A DNA stretch of 64,000 nucleotides from Streptomyces violaceorubidus. Lineage in GTDB: Bacteria; Actinomycetota; Actinomycetes; Streptomycetales; Streptomycetaceae. The DNA is taken from NCBI RefSeq assembly GCF_000717995.1, contig NZ_JODM01000001.1, positions 1-64,000 on the forward strand, read 5' to 3'. Shown one piece after another: positions 43,200-51,082 of this stretch (position 1 is the stretch's first letter; every line of letters begins with the position of its first letter). The position numbers and the translations under genes were made by a program. The notes beneath the pieces were generated by a model. It had not been told where the DNA came from. It was given only the letters and a program-made list of their open reading frames with translations, and searched no databases.

Positions 43200-44806
43200 G
43201 CCTGCCGTGCCTCCCTGGTGACGCCGGAGTTGTTCCCGAAGGTCTGGGTGGTGTTGGTGTTGCCGACGCTCTGGTTGCCGCCGAAGTTGTTGGTGCTGTT
43301 GGCGCCGAAGTTCTGCTGGAGGATGTTGGTCTGGTTCGCCTCGTGCTCACGGGTGTCGACGTCGTGGTCGCGCAGGAAGTCGCCGACGATCTGCAGCAGA
43401 TGGCGCTCGATGATCTGGATGTACTTGATCGTGTCCGACTCCTGGAAGAAGTGGTGGAAGTCGTGGTGGGGCGCCAGCTCCCGGACGCTGGTGAGGGCGC
43501 CGCAGTCCACCGCGGTCAGGGCGTAGCGGCCGAGCCGGAACTCACTGGTGTCGGCCGGCTGGCCCACCAGCTTGCGGACGGTGTCGGTGCCGAAGCGGCT
43601 GGGCAGCCGTTCCCGCAGCGGGTTGGCGATCAGCCGCAGGAGTTCGCCGGGCGCGCTGCGGGTCACGTCCCAGGCGATGCGCAGCATGAGCATGCCGTCG
43701 ATCGTGGCCGGCAGCCGGTCGGCGAGGTGGAAGCTCTCCGGCAGGGGACCGAGCACATAGGTGTAGAACTCGGTGTGCAGGGTGCTGCCCTTGATGTCGA
43801 ACCCGATGAACACCGAGGTGACCAGCTCCTGTTGCCAGGCGCCGATGCGGATGCACAGGTACTCGCGTCGGGCGTCGTAGTCCTCCCGCCAGTGCGCGGC
43901 GTTGTGCTCGGGCCGGTCGGGGTCGGGCGTGTCCAGCAGTACGGCGACGGGGTCGCTGCCGTCGGCGGTCCGCACCGCCTTGGTGAACCGGCGCCGGTCG
44001 ACGGAGAGCAGCTCGACGCGGTTGCTCGGCGCGGGCTTGTCGCGCAGTTCCGTGAGCATCTCCTCGCTGACCCGGGCGGTGATGTCCTCGACGGTGAAGG
44101 GGATGATCGGCTTGCGTTCCGTCCGCCCGGCCCCGTACGTGCCGTCCGTGCCATCCGTGCCGTTCGTGTCGTCCGCCGGTCCGTGCTGGGCGGGGACGTG
44201 CCCGTTCAACAGGCCCTGGCCGAGGGCGCCGGCCCGGGACTTCGGGACGCCGAGCAGCAGTTCCGCGTTGGCCCACCGCTTGATCGAGTGGCCGGCGCCC
44301 ACGAACGGCTTGTAGCCGCCGTAGTACACGGTGTCCGAGGCCTGCTCCCGGTTGATCTTGCCGACCAGTTCCGGGGTGAGGCGCGAGGTGATCGGGTGGG
44401 AGCCGTCGAACCCGGCGCGGTCGTCGGCCGGCGGAGCCAGGTGCTCGGCGAGGGTCTGGAGGATGGCGAGCCGGCGCAGGAACATCGTGGCCCAGGCGAG
44501 CCAGAAGACGAACAGGGCGGCCATCCAGCCGTCCAGCACGTCCGCGGCCATGAGCAGCGCGACGACGACCGCGCCCGTCCCGAGGGCGATCAGCTGGTTG
44601 CGGCGCAGGTTGTGGGCGGCGAGGGCGTGCGCCAGGACGGGCGCGGCGTCGTAGCCGTAGGAGGGGGACACCACCCGGTAGCGGTGGGTGAGCAGCTCCC
44701 GGATGACCCCCTTGCGGTAGACGGGGTCGAGGTAGGTGCCCGCGCACATCAGCCGGGTGGCGTTGCTCGTGGCGTCCGGGGGCGGCGGGGCGGCGTGGGT
44801 GGTCAT
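43196..44806 (-). CDS. Two-helix membrane protein with C-terminal Asn/Gly amyloid-like motif
   Basis: This 536-residue protein has two transmembrane helices (about 71-89 and 93-111), a large cytoplasmic region (about 112-490) that I do not recognise, and a C-terminal Asn/Gly/Thr-rich segment (residues 499-527). The latter is almost identical to residues 5-37 of the TIR protein encoded next. It lies in the middle of a three-gene operon, 7 bases after the upstream gene. A membrane sensor that passes a signal to the TIR protein by templating is a reasonable guess. The central domain could hold the ligand- or stress-sensing function. Confidence 0.72.
   Translation of the reverse strand: MTTHAAPPPPDATSNATRLMCAGTYLDPVYRKGVIRELLTHRYRVVSPSYGYDAAPVLAHALAAHNLRRNQLIALGTGAVVVALLMAADVLDGWMAALFVFWLAWATMFLRRLAILQTLAEHLAPPADDRAGFDGSHPITSRLTPELVGKINREQASDTVYYGGYKPFVGAGHSIKRWANAELLLGVPKSRAGALGQGLLNGHVPAQHGPADDTNGTDGTDGTYGAGRTERKPIIPFTVEDITARVSEEMLTELRDKPAPSNRVELLSVDRRRFTKAVRTADGSDPVAVLLDTPDPDRPEHNAAHWREDYDARREYLCIRIGAWQQELVTSVFIGFDIKGSTLHTEFYTYVLGPLPESFHLADRLPATIDGMLMLRIAWDVTRSAPGELLRLIANPLRERLPSRFGTDTVRKLVGQPADTSEFRLGRYALTAVDCGALTSVRELAPHHDFHHFFQESDTIKYIQIIERHLLQIVGDFLRDHDVDTREHEANQTNILQQNFGANSTNNFGGNQSVGNTNTTQTFGNNSGVTREARQA
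43225..43297. repeat. Direct repeat, copy 2 (end of membrane-protein gene)
   Basis: Second copy of the 73-base sequence, coding for the C-terminal Asn/Gly motif of the two-helix membrane protein. Reading frame and protein sequence are preserved between copies. Confidence 0.85.
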
Positions 44807-44813
44807 GGCTGGC

Positions 44814-45539
44814 TCAGTTCCCTTCCCGCATGTCGGCCGCGGTGATGACGCCCCCGCTGACCGTGTAGGTGCCCACGTACGTCGTCTGCGTGCCGTCGGT
44901 CTCCCAGGCCACGACCGTGACCGAGACGTCGTCGCCGGACGTGCCGGTCACGGTGACGTCGTCCCGCTGGGTCGTGGCGAAGCCGGCGACGAAGGAGTCG
45001 TAGTCCTGGTTGAGGTTCTTGCCGCCCAGCTCCCACGCGGCGGCGAAGTCGCGGTTGTTGATGGCGTCGAAGTACGCCGTCACGGCCGCCTCCGGCCCGG
45101 CCCCGTCGGTGGCCGAGTCGGTGGCCGTGTCGTCGGTCGCGGTGTCGTCGGAGGGAGTGTCGTCCGTGGTGTCGTCGCCGTACGTCCCGTCGTCGTACGG
45201 GCCGTCGGTGGTCACTCCGCCGGTGGTCTCGTCCCAGGGGTACGTGTCCCCGCCGGTCAGGCCGCCGGAGCCGTCGGGGTTGGTGCCGTCGTCGGACGTG
45301 GCGTCGTCGGACGTCTCGGGCCCCCAGCCCGGGAGCGCTCCGCTGCCGTAGAGCCCGTCGGTGGAGGGTGCCTGGTCGTCCGGGCCGGTCGTGGCGAGCA
45401 CGACGGCCAGCACGACTATGAGGACGAACGGGATCGCGATCACGGTCAGGGCCTGGTTGCGTACAGGGCCGGGCGTGAGTGCGAGCCCCGGTGCGGGGTA
45501 GGAACCCCGGGCGCCGGACGGGACGCGGGTACTGCTCAT
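44814..45539 (-). CDS. Membrane-anchored protein with Asp/Thr-rich linker and NTF2-like domain
   Basis: The 241-residue protein has one N-terminal transmembrane helix (about 31-51), a long Asp/Thr/Gly linker (about 55-140) and a C-terminal domain (GPEAAVTAYFDAINNRDFAAAWELGG onwards) with the pattern of SnoaL/NTF2-like or DUF4878-type folds. The domain should lie outside the membrane. It is first in the operon with the two-helix protein and the TIR protein, so it may be the outward-facing part of that system. Confidence 0.7.
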   Translation of the reverse strand: MSSTRVPSGARGSYPAPGLALTPGPVRNQALTVIAIPFVLIVVLAVVLATTGPDDQAPSTDGLYGSGALPGWGPETSDDATSDDGTNPDGSGGLTGGDTYPWDETTGGVTTDGPYDDGTYGDDTTDDTPSDDTATDDTATDSATDGAGPEAAVTAYFDAINNRDFAAAWELGGKNLNQDYDSFVAGFATTQRDDVTVTGTSGDDVSVTVVAWETDGTQTTYVGTYTVSGGVITAADMREGN

Positions 45540-45960
45540 CTGTCACCTCATTGCCGCCGGTATCCGGCCGGGCGGATACGGCACGCGCCCCCGAGTGGGC
45601 CGATGTGCCATGTGCATCGACCGATCCGACCAGTGGCGGCGCTTCCGGAACCAGATTTCTGCGGTTCCGATGCGCTTCCGATCGGCTTCCGGTATGGCCG
45701 GCCCCCCCGGCCCCCCGGCACCCCCGGCCCCCCGGCCCCCCCGGCCCCCGGCCGGTGACGCGCCGGGCGACCTCAGAGCTCCGTCACTCCGGTCGTGACG
45801 GCCAGAGTTCCGTCGGTCCGGTCGTGGCGGCCAGAGCCTCGTCGGTCCGGTCGTGGCGGACGCACCCTCTCGCGTCGGTACCGCCCGGTGACGCGGACGG
45901 AGGATGTGCTTGGCTCGACGTGACCGACTGTGCGAACTGCGGGAAGGAGGAGTTACTGCC
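45540..45960. other. Intergenic region with poly-C tracts and tandem repeats
   Basis: The 421 bases upstream of the membrane/TIR operon and of cobK contain C-rich runs (about 45697-45755) and a 29-bp tandem repeat (45789-45866). No gene is supported. Promoters for both divergent units should lie here, but I cannot place them with confidence. Confidence 0.55.
45789..45866. repeat. 29-bp tandem repeat, about 2.5 copies
   Basis: Units begin CCGGTCGTG at 45789, 45818 and 45847, with a few differences between copies. They lie about 100-170 bases before cobK. Confidence 0.75.
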
Positions 45961-46734
45961 GTGCACGTGCTGATCCTCGGCGGCACCACGGAGGCCCGCC
46001 GCCTGGCCGAACTGCTGGCGGCCGGACCCGCGGGACCGCTGCCGGGGCTGCGTGTGACGACCTCCCTGGCGGGACGGGTCTCCGCGCCCCGGACACCGCC
46101 CGGCGAGGTACGGGTCGGCGGCTTCGGCGGCGCCGACGGACTCGCCGCCTGGCTGTGCGAGCACGCCGTCGATCTGCTCGTCGACGCCACCCACCCCTTC
46201 GCCGGCACCATCGCCTTCCACGCGGCCCACGCCGCCGCCACCGTCCGGGTCCCCCTCCTCGCGCTGCGCCGCCCCGGCTGGCGGCGGGTCGAGGGGGACG
46301 TCTGGCACGAGGCCGGTTCGCTGACGGAGGCCGCGGCACTGCTGCCCGCGCTGGGCCGACGGGTCTTCCTGACCACCGGCCGCGTCGGGCTGGCGGCCTT
46401 CGCCCCGCTGGCCGACCCGTGGTTCCTCGTCCGGTCCGTCGACGCGCCCGAGGGGGCCCGCCCGCCCCGCATGGAGGTCCTGCTGGACCGCGGCCCCTTC
46501 ACCCTCGACGGGGAGCGCGAGCTGCTGCGCCGGCACCGGATCGACGTCCTGGTCACCAAGGACAGCGGGGGAGCGGCCACCGCACCGAAGCTGACGGCCG
46601 CCCGTGAGGCCGGGCTGCCCGTGGTCGTGGTGCGCAGGCCGCCGGTGCCCGGGGGAGTGCCGGTCGTGACCGCGCCCGAACAGGCGGCCCGGTGGGTCGG
46701 TGAGGCCCACGCGAGGCGCCCGCCGCACCCCTAG
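45961..46734 (+). CDS. cobK: Cobalt-precorrin-6A / precorrin-6A reductase
   Basis: The 257-residue protein has HVLILGGTTEARRLAELL at the N-terminus, DLLVDATHPFA, VFLTTGRVGLAAFAP and VTKDSGGAAT, all typical of CobK/CbiJ. It reduces the precorrin-6 macrocycle with NADPH in cobalamin synthesis. GTG 45961 has AAGGAGGAG upstream. It faces cobH (convergent, 27-base gap). No cobalamin riboswitch element was seen upstream. Confidence 0.92.
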   Translation: MHVLILGGTTEARRLAELLAAGPAGPLPGLRVTTSLAGRVSAPRTPPGEVRVGGFGGADGLAAWLCEHAVDLLVDATHPFAGTIAFHAAHAAATVRVPLLALRRPGWRRVEGDVWHEAGSLTEAAALLPALGRRVFLTTGRVGLAAFAPLADPWFLVRSVDAPEGARPPRMEVLLDRGPFTLDGERELLRRHRIDVLVTKDSGGAATAPKLTAAREAGLPVVVVRRPPVPGGVPVVTAPEQAARWVGEAHARRPPHP

Positions 46735-46761
46735 ATCACGTACGGGCCCTCGTCCCGCGGC

Positions 46762-47448
46762 TCACTCCTCCTCGCGCGCGATCGCGTTGATCGCGGCGGC
46801 GGCGAGCGCACTGCCCCCGCGACGCCCCCGTACGACCAGGTGTTCCACGCCCGAGGGATGGACGGCCAGCGCGTCCTTGGACTCGGCGGCTCCGACGAAG
46901 CCGACGGGTACGCCGATGACGGCGGCAGGTCGGGGTGCGCCCGCGTCGATCATCTCCAGCAGCCGGAAGAGCGCGGTGGGCGCGTTGCCGATGGCGACCA
47001 CGGCCCCGTCCAGCCGGTCGCGCCACAGCTCCAGGGCGGCGGCGCTGCGCGTGGTGCCGAGCCCGGCCGCCAGCTCGGGGACGGCCGGGTCGGACAGGGT
47101 GCACACGACCTCGTTGTCCGCGGGCAGCCGCGCGCGCGTCACACCGCTGGCCACCATCCGTACGTCGCACAGCACGGGCGCACCGGCCTTCAGGGCCTCA
47201 CGGGCGCGGGAGACGACGCCGGGGGACCAGGACAGGTCGCGGACCAGGTCGACCATGCCGCAGGCGTGGATCATCCGGACGGCGACCCGGCCCACGTCGG
47301 CGGGCAGACCGGAGAGGTCGGCCTCCGCGCGGATGGTGGCGAAGGACTGGCGGTAGATGGCCGCGCCGTCCTTCTCGTACTCGTACTTCTCGCACGCGTA
47401 CTTCTCGTACGCGGATCCGTACTCGTGCTGGGAGTCGTGCGGGGTCAC
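46762..47448 (-). CDS. cobH: Precorrin-8X methylmutase
   Basis: The 228-residue protein has [14 protein letters not shown], the catalytic-region His in [20 protein letters not shown], and [14 protein letters not shown], all of the CobH/CbiC family. It moves a methyl group from C11 to C12 to make hydrogenobyrinate. The N-terminus carries an unusual tyrosine/lysine/glutamate-rich extension ([15 protein letters not shown]) of about 25 residues made from short DNA repeats. Start is GTG 47448. Confidence 0.92.
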   Translation of the reverse strand: MTPHDSQHEYGSAYEKYACEKYEYEKDGAAIYRQSFATIRAEADLSGLPADVGRVAVRMIHACGMVDLVRDLSWSPGVVSRAREALKAGAPVLCDVRMVASGVTRARLPADNEVVCTLSDPAVPELAAGLGTTRSAAALELWRDRLDGAVVAIGNAPTALFRLLEMIDAGAPRPAAVIGVPVGFVGAAESKDALAVHPSGVEHLVVRGRRGGSALAAAAINAIAREEE

Positions 47449-47561
47449 GGTGCTCTTCTCGCTGCTCTGGGTCGGCGGACGGCCACGGCGGGGAGCATAC
47501 CGACACCCGAACGGGCGTCAGGGGAGCCTGTCGGCGGGGGTGGCCTCGGATCCGGAGGGGG

Positions 47562-47577
47562 ATACCCCCGGGAGGTA
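47562..47577. promoter_or_regulatory. CsoR-like copper operator before the copper-storage gene
   Basis: ATACCCCCGGGAGGTA is an imperfect palindrome of the CsoR type. A closer match occurs at 48724-48742 before the DUF4396 gene. Both genes look copper-related. Confidence 0.6.
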
Positions 47578-47667
47578 AGGGATGGGCGGGGTCTGTTTGC
47601 GGTGCGCCGCACGGTGAAACCCGGCAGGCACCCAGACTCGCGCGTGAACGGAAGGGAAGCGGTCACC

Positions 47668-48078
47668 ATGCCCACCACCGTCAACGACCTGCTCCGTACC
47701 TACCCGGCCGACCTGGGCGGCGTGGACCGGGACGCCATGGCCAGGTGCATCGAGGAGTGCCTCAGGTGCGCCCAGGCGTGCACCGCGTGCGCGGACGCCT
47801 GCCTGTCGGAGCCCGCGGTCGCCGATCTGACCAAGTGCATCCGCACCGACATGGACTGCGCCGACGTGTGCGGCACCACGGCCGCGGTCCTCTCCCGGCA
47901 CACGGGCTACGACGCCAACGTCACCCGGGCCGTGCTCCAGGCCTGTGCGACCGTCTGCCGGGCGTGCGGCGACGAGTGCGCCCGGCACGCCGGCATGCAC
48001 GAGCACTGCCGCGTCTGCGCCGAGGCGTGCCGCAGCTGCGAGCAGGCGTGCGACGAACTGCTCGCCGGCCTGGGCTGA
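47668..48078 (+). CDS. Four-helix-bundle copper-storage protein (Csp/DUF326)
   Basis: The 136-residue protein has 18 cysteines arranged mostly as CxxC and CxxxC along helices (ARCIEECLRCAQACTACADA, RVCAEACRSCEQACDE). This is the Csp3/DUF326 pattern, whose members bind many Cu(I) ions inside a tetrameric four-helix bundle. No export signal is present, so it is cytosolic. A CsoR-like site lies 90 bases upstream, which suggests copper induction. Confidence 0.9.
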   Translation: MPTTVNDLLRTYPADLGGVDRDAMARCIEECLRCAQACTACADACLSEPAVADLTKCIRTDMDCADVCGTTAAVLSRHTGYDANVTRAVLQACATVCRACGDECARHAGMHEHCRVCAEACRSCEQACDELLAGLG

Positions 48079-48100
48079 GGCCGGGCCGACGGGCGGGCGG

Positions 48101-48712
48101 TCAGTGGTAGGCGTGGACGACGGCGTGGCCCTTGCCGCGGCCGATCATCCACTTGTTGACCGGCGTCGTGATCACGAACGCCACGGCGAAGCCGCCGAGC
48201 AGCGCGTACCAGAACAGCCCGTCCGACAGGTGCGCGTCCATGGCGCCCGGGACGAGGGCGATGATCCCGTTGTCCACCAGCTCCATCACGGCGATGGAGA
48301 CGGTGTCGGCGGCCAGCGCCACCTTGAGCGCGGCCTTCATGGACACCCCGGCGCGCACGACCGCGACCAGGGTGAAGGAGTAGCCGAAGACGAAGGCCAG
48401 GGCGATGGCCAGCACCATGGTCGGCACGTTGCCCCACATCAGGGCGGTGCCGACGACCATGCCGAGGATCTCGCCGATGGCGCATCCGGTGAGGCAGTGC
48501 AGCGTCGCCTGCATCGCGGTCGCCCACGTCGTGCCGTGGCCGGGTCCGTGTCCGGGTCCGGGTCCGGGTCCGTGGCCGGGTCTGTGGCCGTGCGCGTTTC
48601 CGTGCGCGTGACCATGTGCGTTTCCGTGCCCGTGCCCGTGCCCGTGCCCGTGCTCCGCTGCGGGGTCGGGGTGGTGGTGCGCGGTACCTGGGTGGCGGCT
48701 GCTGTGGTCCAT
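48101..48712 (-). CDS. DUF4396 membrane protein with His-rich N-terminus
   Basis: The first 60 residues are His/Gly/Pro-rich (HGHGHGHGNAHGHAHG), likely metal-binding. The remainder has four to five transmembrane helices with the DUF4396 start TLHCLTGCAIGEILGM. DUF4396 proteins often sit in metal-homeostasis loci; function is not established. A strong CsoR-like palindrome lies 10 bases upstream, and the copper-storage gene is convergent with it. Confidence 0.82.
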   Translation of the reverse strand: MDHSSRHPGTAHHHPDPAAEHGHGHGHGHGNAHGHAHGNAHGHRPGHGPGPGPGHGPGHGTTWATAMQATLHCLTGCAIGEILGMVVGTALMWGNVPTMVLAIALAFVFGYSFTLVAVVRAGVSMKAALKVALAADTVSIAVMELVDNGIIALVPGAMDAHLSDGLFWYALLGGFAVAFVITTPVNKWMIGRGKGHAVVHAYH

Positions 48713-48723
48713 ATGCGCGACCG

Positions 48724-48742
48724 TATACCCCCGGGGGGTATC
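48724..48742. promoter_or_regulatory. CsoR-like copper operator before the DUF4396 gene
   Basis: TATACCCCCGGGGGGTATC is a near-perfect palindrome matching the CsoR operator pattern in Streptomyces (TATACCCCC/GGGGGTATA). Confidence 0.75.
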
Positions 48743-48804
48743 GGTCCAGGGGTTCCGTCCGGCGTGGTCCGGAGATGCGGGCGACGAGGGGCGCGGAATC
48801 TCCG

Positions 48805-48833
48805 TTGCTCCCCGGTGCGCGGGGGCCTACCGT
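48805..48833 (+). promoter_or_regulatory. Promoter of a leaderless kinase gene
   Basis: TTGCTC (-35) and TACCGT (-10) are separated by 17 bases, and the -10 ends 7 bases before the ATG. This spacing would start transcription at or next to the ATG and give a leaderless mRNA. Confidence 0.6.
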
Positions 48834-48840
48834 CCCGGTC

Positions 48841-49767
48841 ATGCTGCCCCCGGTGGAAACGGACGAGGAGTGGGACGCGGTCGTCCCCGACGACACGGTG
48901 CTGCGCCCCGGCGTGGCGGCCCTCTGCGCACGCCTGGGTCTCGCCGACGCGCCGCTGATCCGTTTCACGGAGGGTTCCCAGCCGGTCTACGCGGTGGACG
49001 ACGAGCACGTGCTCAAGCTGTTCCCGGGTGCCGCCGCGCGGCGCGGCATCGTGGAGGGTCGCGTCCTCACCCACCTCCAGGGAAGACTGCCGACACCGAC
49101 GCCCCGGGTCCGCGAGTTCGGCCCCTGCGGGAACGGCTGGCAGTACGTCCTGATGTCCCGGCTCCGCGGCGAGAACCTGGCCCGCGCCTGGCCCCGGGTG
49201 CCGCGGCACCACCGCGAGCGGCTCGTCACCGAGGTCGGTGAAACCCTCGCGGTGCTGCACTCCCTCGACCCGGATCCCCTCGGGGACGTCCTCGGCCCCG
49301 GGGACTGGGGCGCCTTCCTGGACCGGCGGCGAGCCGGTGCCGTGGAACGGCCGCGCGCCCAGGGGCTGTCGGCCGACTGGGTGGAGCAGATCCCCGGCTT
49401 CCTGGCCTCGGTCCCGCTGCCGAGCGAACCGGACCGCTGCCTGCTGCACACCGAGGTCATGCGGCAGCACTTCCTCGTCGACCCCGACGGGTGGCGGCTG
49501 ACCGGGCTCTTCGACTTCGAGCCCGCCATGACCGGCGACCGTGCCTACGACTTCGTGGCCGTCGGCCTGTTCGTCACCGGCGGCGACCCGGACCTGCTGG
49601 CCCGCCTGACCAAGGCGTACGGCCGCACCTTCGAGCCGCGGGTGCTGCTCGCGTACACGCTGCTGCACGTGTACAGCGATCTCCCCTGGTATCTGCGGGA
49701 GTTGGGCGCACCCGCGGAAGCGACCCTGCCGGCGCTCGCGGAGGCGTGGTTCGGCACGGCGGTGTGA
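48841..49767 (+). CDS. APH-family kinase-like protein with altered catalytic loop
   Basis: The 308-residue protein has the aminoglycoside/choline-kinase fold: nucleotide-binding lysine in EHVLKLF, YVLMSRLRGENLARAW hinge, and FDFEPAMTGDRAYDF for the metal-binding Asp. The Brenner motif reads HTEVMRQHF where HGDxxxxN is usual, so the catalytic Asp is Glu and the Asn is His. Phosphotransfer activity is therefore uncertain. Relatives are annotated as aminoglycoside or hygromycin kinases without proof. Confidence 0.75.
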   Translation: MLPPVETDEEWDAVVPDDTVLRPGVAALCARLGLADAPLIRFTEGSQPVYAVDDEHVLKLFPGAAARRGIVEGRVLTHLQGRLPTPTPRVREFGPCGNGWQYVLMSRLRGENLARAWPRVPRHHRERLVTEVGETLAVLHSLDPDPLGDVLGPGDWGAFLDRRRAGAVERPRAQGLSADWVEQIPGFLASVPLPSEPDRCLLHTEVMRQHFLVDPDGWRLTGLFDFEPAMTGDRAYDFVAVGLFVTGGDPDLLARLTKAYGRTFEPRVLLAYTLLHVYSDLPWYLRELGAPAEATLPALAEAWFGTAV

Positions 49768-49865
49768 CGCGTTCCGGACCCGTGTCCCCGGGCCCGGACG
49801 GATGCCGGTACGGAACGGGGGCAGGCGTGAGGAAGCCCCTGTCCGCTGCACACACCGTGAGTGTC

Positions 49866-50213
49866 ATGACCTCCTCCTCCGCGTCTCCCAGCCCCGAGTC
49901 CCTGCCGGCGACGACCGACGACCTGGTGACGGAACTGCGTCAGGTGCGGGCGGAGAACAGACAGCTCAAGCAGGCCCTCGCCTCCCACGCCGCGGTCGAC
50001 CAGGCCATCGGTGTGCTGACGGCGCTGGGCCGCATCAGCCCCGATGACGGCTTCACCGTGCTGCGGGAGATCTCCCAGCACACCAACGTCAGACTCTCCG
50101 TCGTGGCCCAGTACCTCATCGAGCACGCGCGGGGTGCCGCGCTGCCCGGCGTTCTGCTCGGTGAACTGCATGCGGCCCTCTCCCGCCACGCCGGCCCGCG
50201 CGAGAGCCGCTGA
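49866..50213 (+). CDS. ANTAR-domain protein
   Basis: The 115-residue protein has an N-terminal coiled-coil (LVTELRQVRAENRQLKQALA) and an ANTAR-like three-helix domain (AVDQAIGVLTALGRISPDDG, FTVLREISQHTNVRL). ANTAR domains bind paired hairpins in mRNA to prevent termination. No sensor domain is attached, and no ANTAR target hairpins were identified nearby. Confidence 0.8.
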   Translation: MTSSSASPSPESLPATTDDLVTELRQVRAENRQLKQALASHAAVDQAIGVLTALGRISPDDGFTVLREISQHTNVRLSVVAQYLIEHARGAALPGVLLGELHAALSRHAGPRESR

Positions 50214-50300
50214 CGGCGGGACCGCAGACCGCGAGGGCCGCTGACGGCGGGGGCCGCTGACGGCGGGGGCCGCTGACGGCGGGACCGCAGACCGGGGGGA
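50206..50300. repeat. GCCGCTGACGGCGG tandem repeats
   Basis: Four copies of a 16-17 base unit containing GCCGCTGACGGCGG, two of them flanked by ACCGCAGACCG, start at the ANTAR gene stop and run downstream. Each unit can form a small hairpin. Confidence 0.75.
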
Positions 50301-50647
50301 CACGCGTCACACGGCGGGTCGAAATCGACGGGAAGGCCCTCGGCGCGGTTCCTGATCTCGTCGCGGATCGGGCGGACGGCCTCGACACCTGGCCGGCCGG
50401 GTCGGGGCGCACACGCCCGACTCCCGCACCGCGTCCCCGGACCTGAAGGACCCGGGCGGGCAGGAGGAGACCGTCAGCGTTCCGTCAACATCGTCCGCGG
50501 GGTCGTCAGCGTCCCGTCATGGGCGGCCCCGGCACCGGGACGACGGGCCTAGCGTCGTGGGCGCGTCCCGGTGCGCCTCCCCGCGCCCGGGACCCCAGAC
50601 CACCTTCGACGCTCCTGCGCACACCACCGCAGGCCTCGGGAGTACCG
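50301..50647. other. Intergenic region without a supported gene
   Basis: Between the repeat array and the SAV_915-like gene I see no coding potential beyond shadows, no clear operator and no clean terminator. Confidence 0.4.
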
Positions 50648-51067
50648 ATGACGCAAACGCCGTACGGCGAGGACCCCGACCCCTCCGAACCCCTCCCGGC
50701 CGGACCCCTGTACGTCCCGGTCCGGCCGGGATCCTCCAGTTGCACGATCCGGCTCTTCCGCACGCCGCTGGGCGGGCGCACGGCCGTCGGCTTCACCTCC
50801 GAGCGTCGGCTCGTGGCCACCCTCGGTGCCCACCAGGCACGGATCCGGTTGGCCGAGCCCGCCCTGCGCGCGCTGACCACGCCCCTGGGCGTCACCACCG
50901 TCACGGTGAACCCGCAGTTCACGGCCCCGGCCCCGGCCCCGGATCCCGCGTCGTCCCCGGCCCCGGTCCCCGCGTCGGCCCCGGCCCCGGACCTGGACCC
51001 GGACCCCGCGTCGGCCGCCGCCACGCCCGCCCAGCCGAAGCCCGCCCCCGCGCTGCGGGCCGGCTGA
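50648..51067 (+). CDS. SAV_915-family protein
   Basis: The 139-residue protein has the family core GPLYVPVRPGSSSCTIRLFR, TAVGFTSERRLVATLGAHQA and LRALTTPLGVTTVTVNPQF, followed by an Ala/Pro tail. The family is Streptomyces-specific and of unknown role. The decarboxylase gene starts 16 bases later, so the two are probably an operon. Confidence 0.78.
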   Translation: MTQTPYGEDPDPSEPLPAGPLYVPVRPGSSSCTIRLFRTPLGGRTAVGFTSERRLVATLGAHQARIRLAEPALRALTTPLGVTTVTVNPQFTAPAPAPDPASSPAPVPASAPAPDLDPDPASAAATPAQPKPAPALRAG

Positions 51068-51082
51068 GAGGGGTCGTACACC

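Noticed and set aside
47449..47667. Cobalamin riboswitch upstream of cobH or the copper-storage gene
   Set aside because: No B12-box-like GCCACTG or surrounding conserved stems were seen on either strand.
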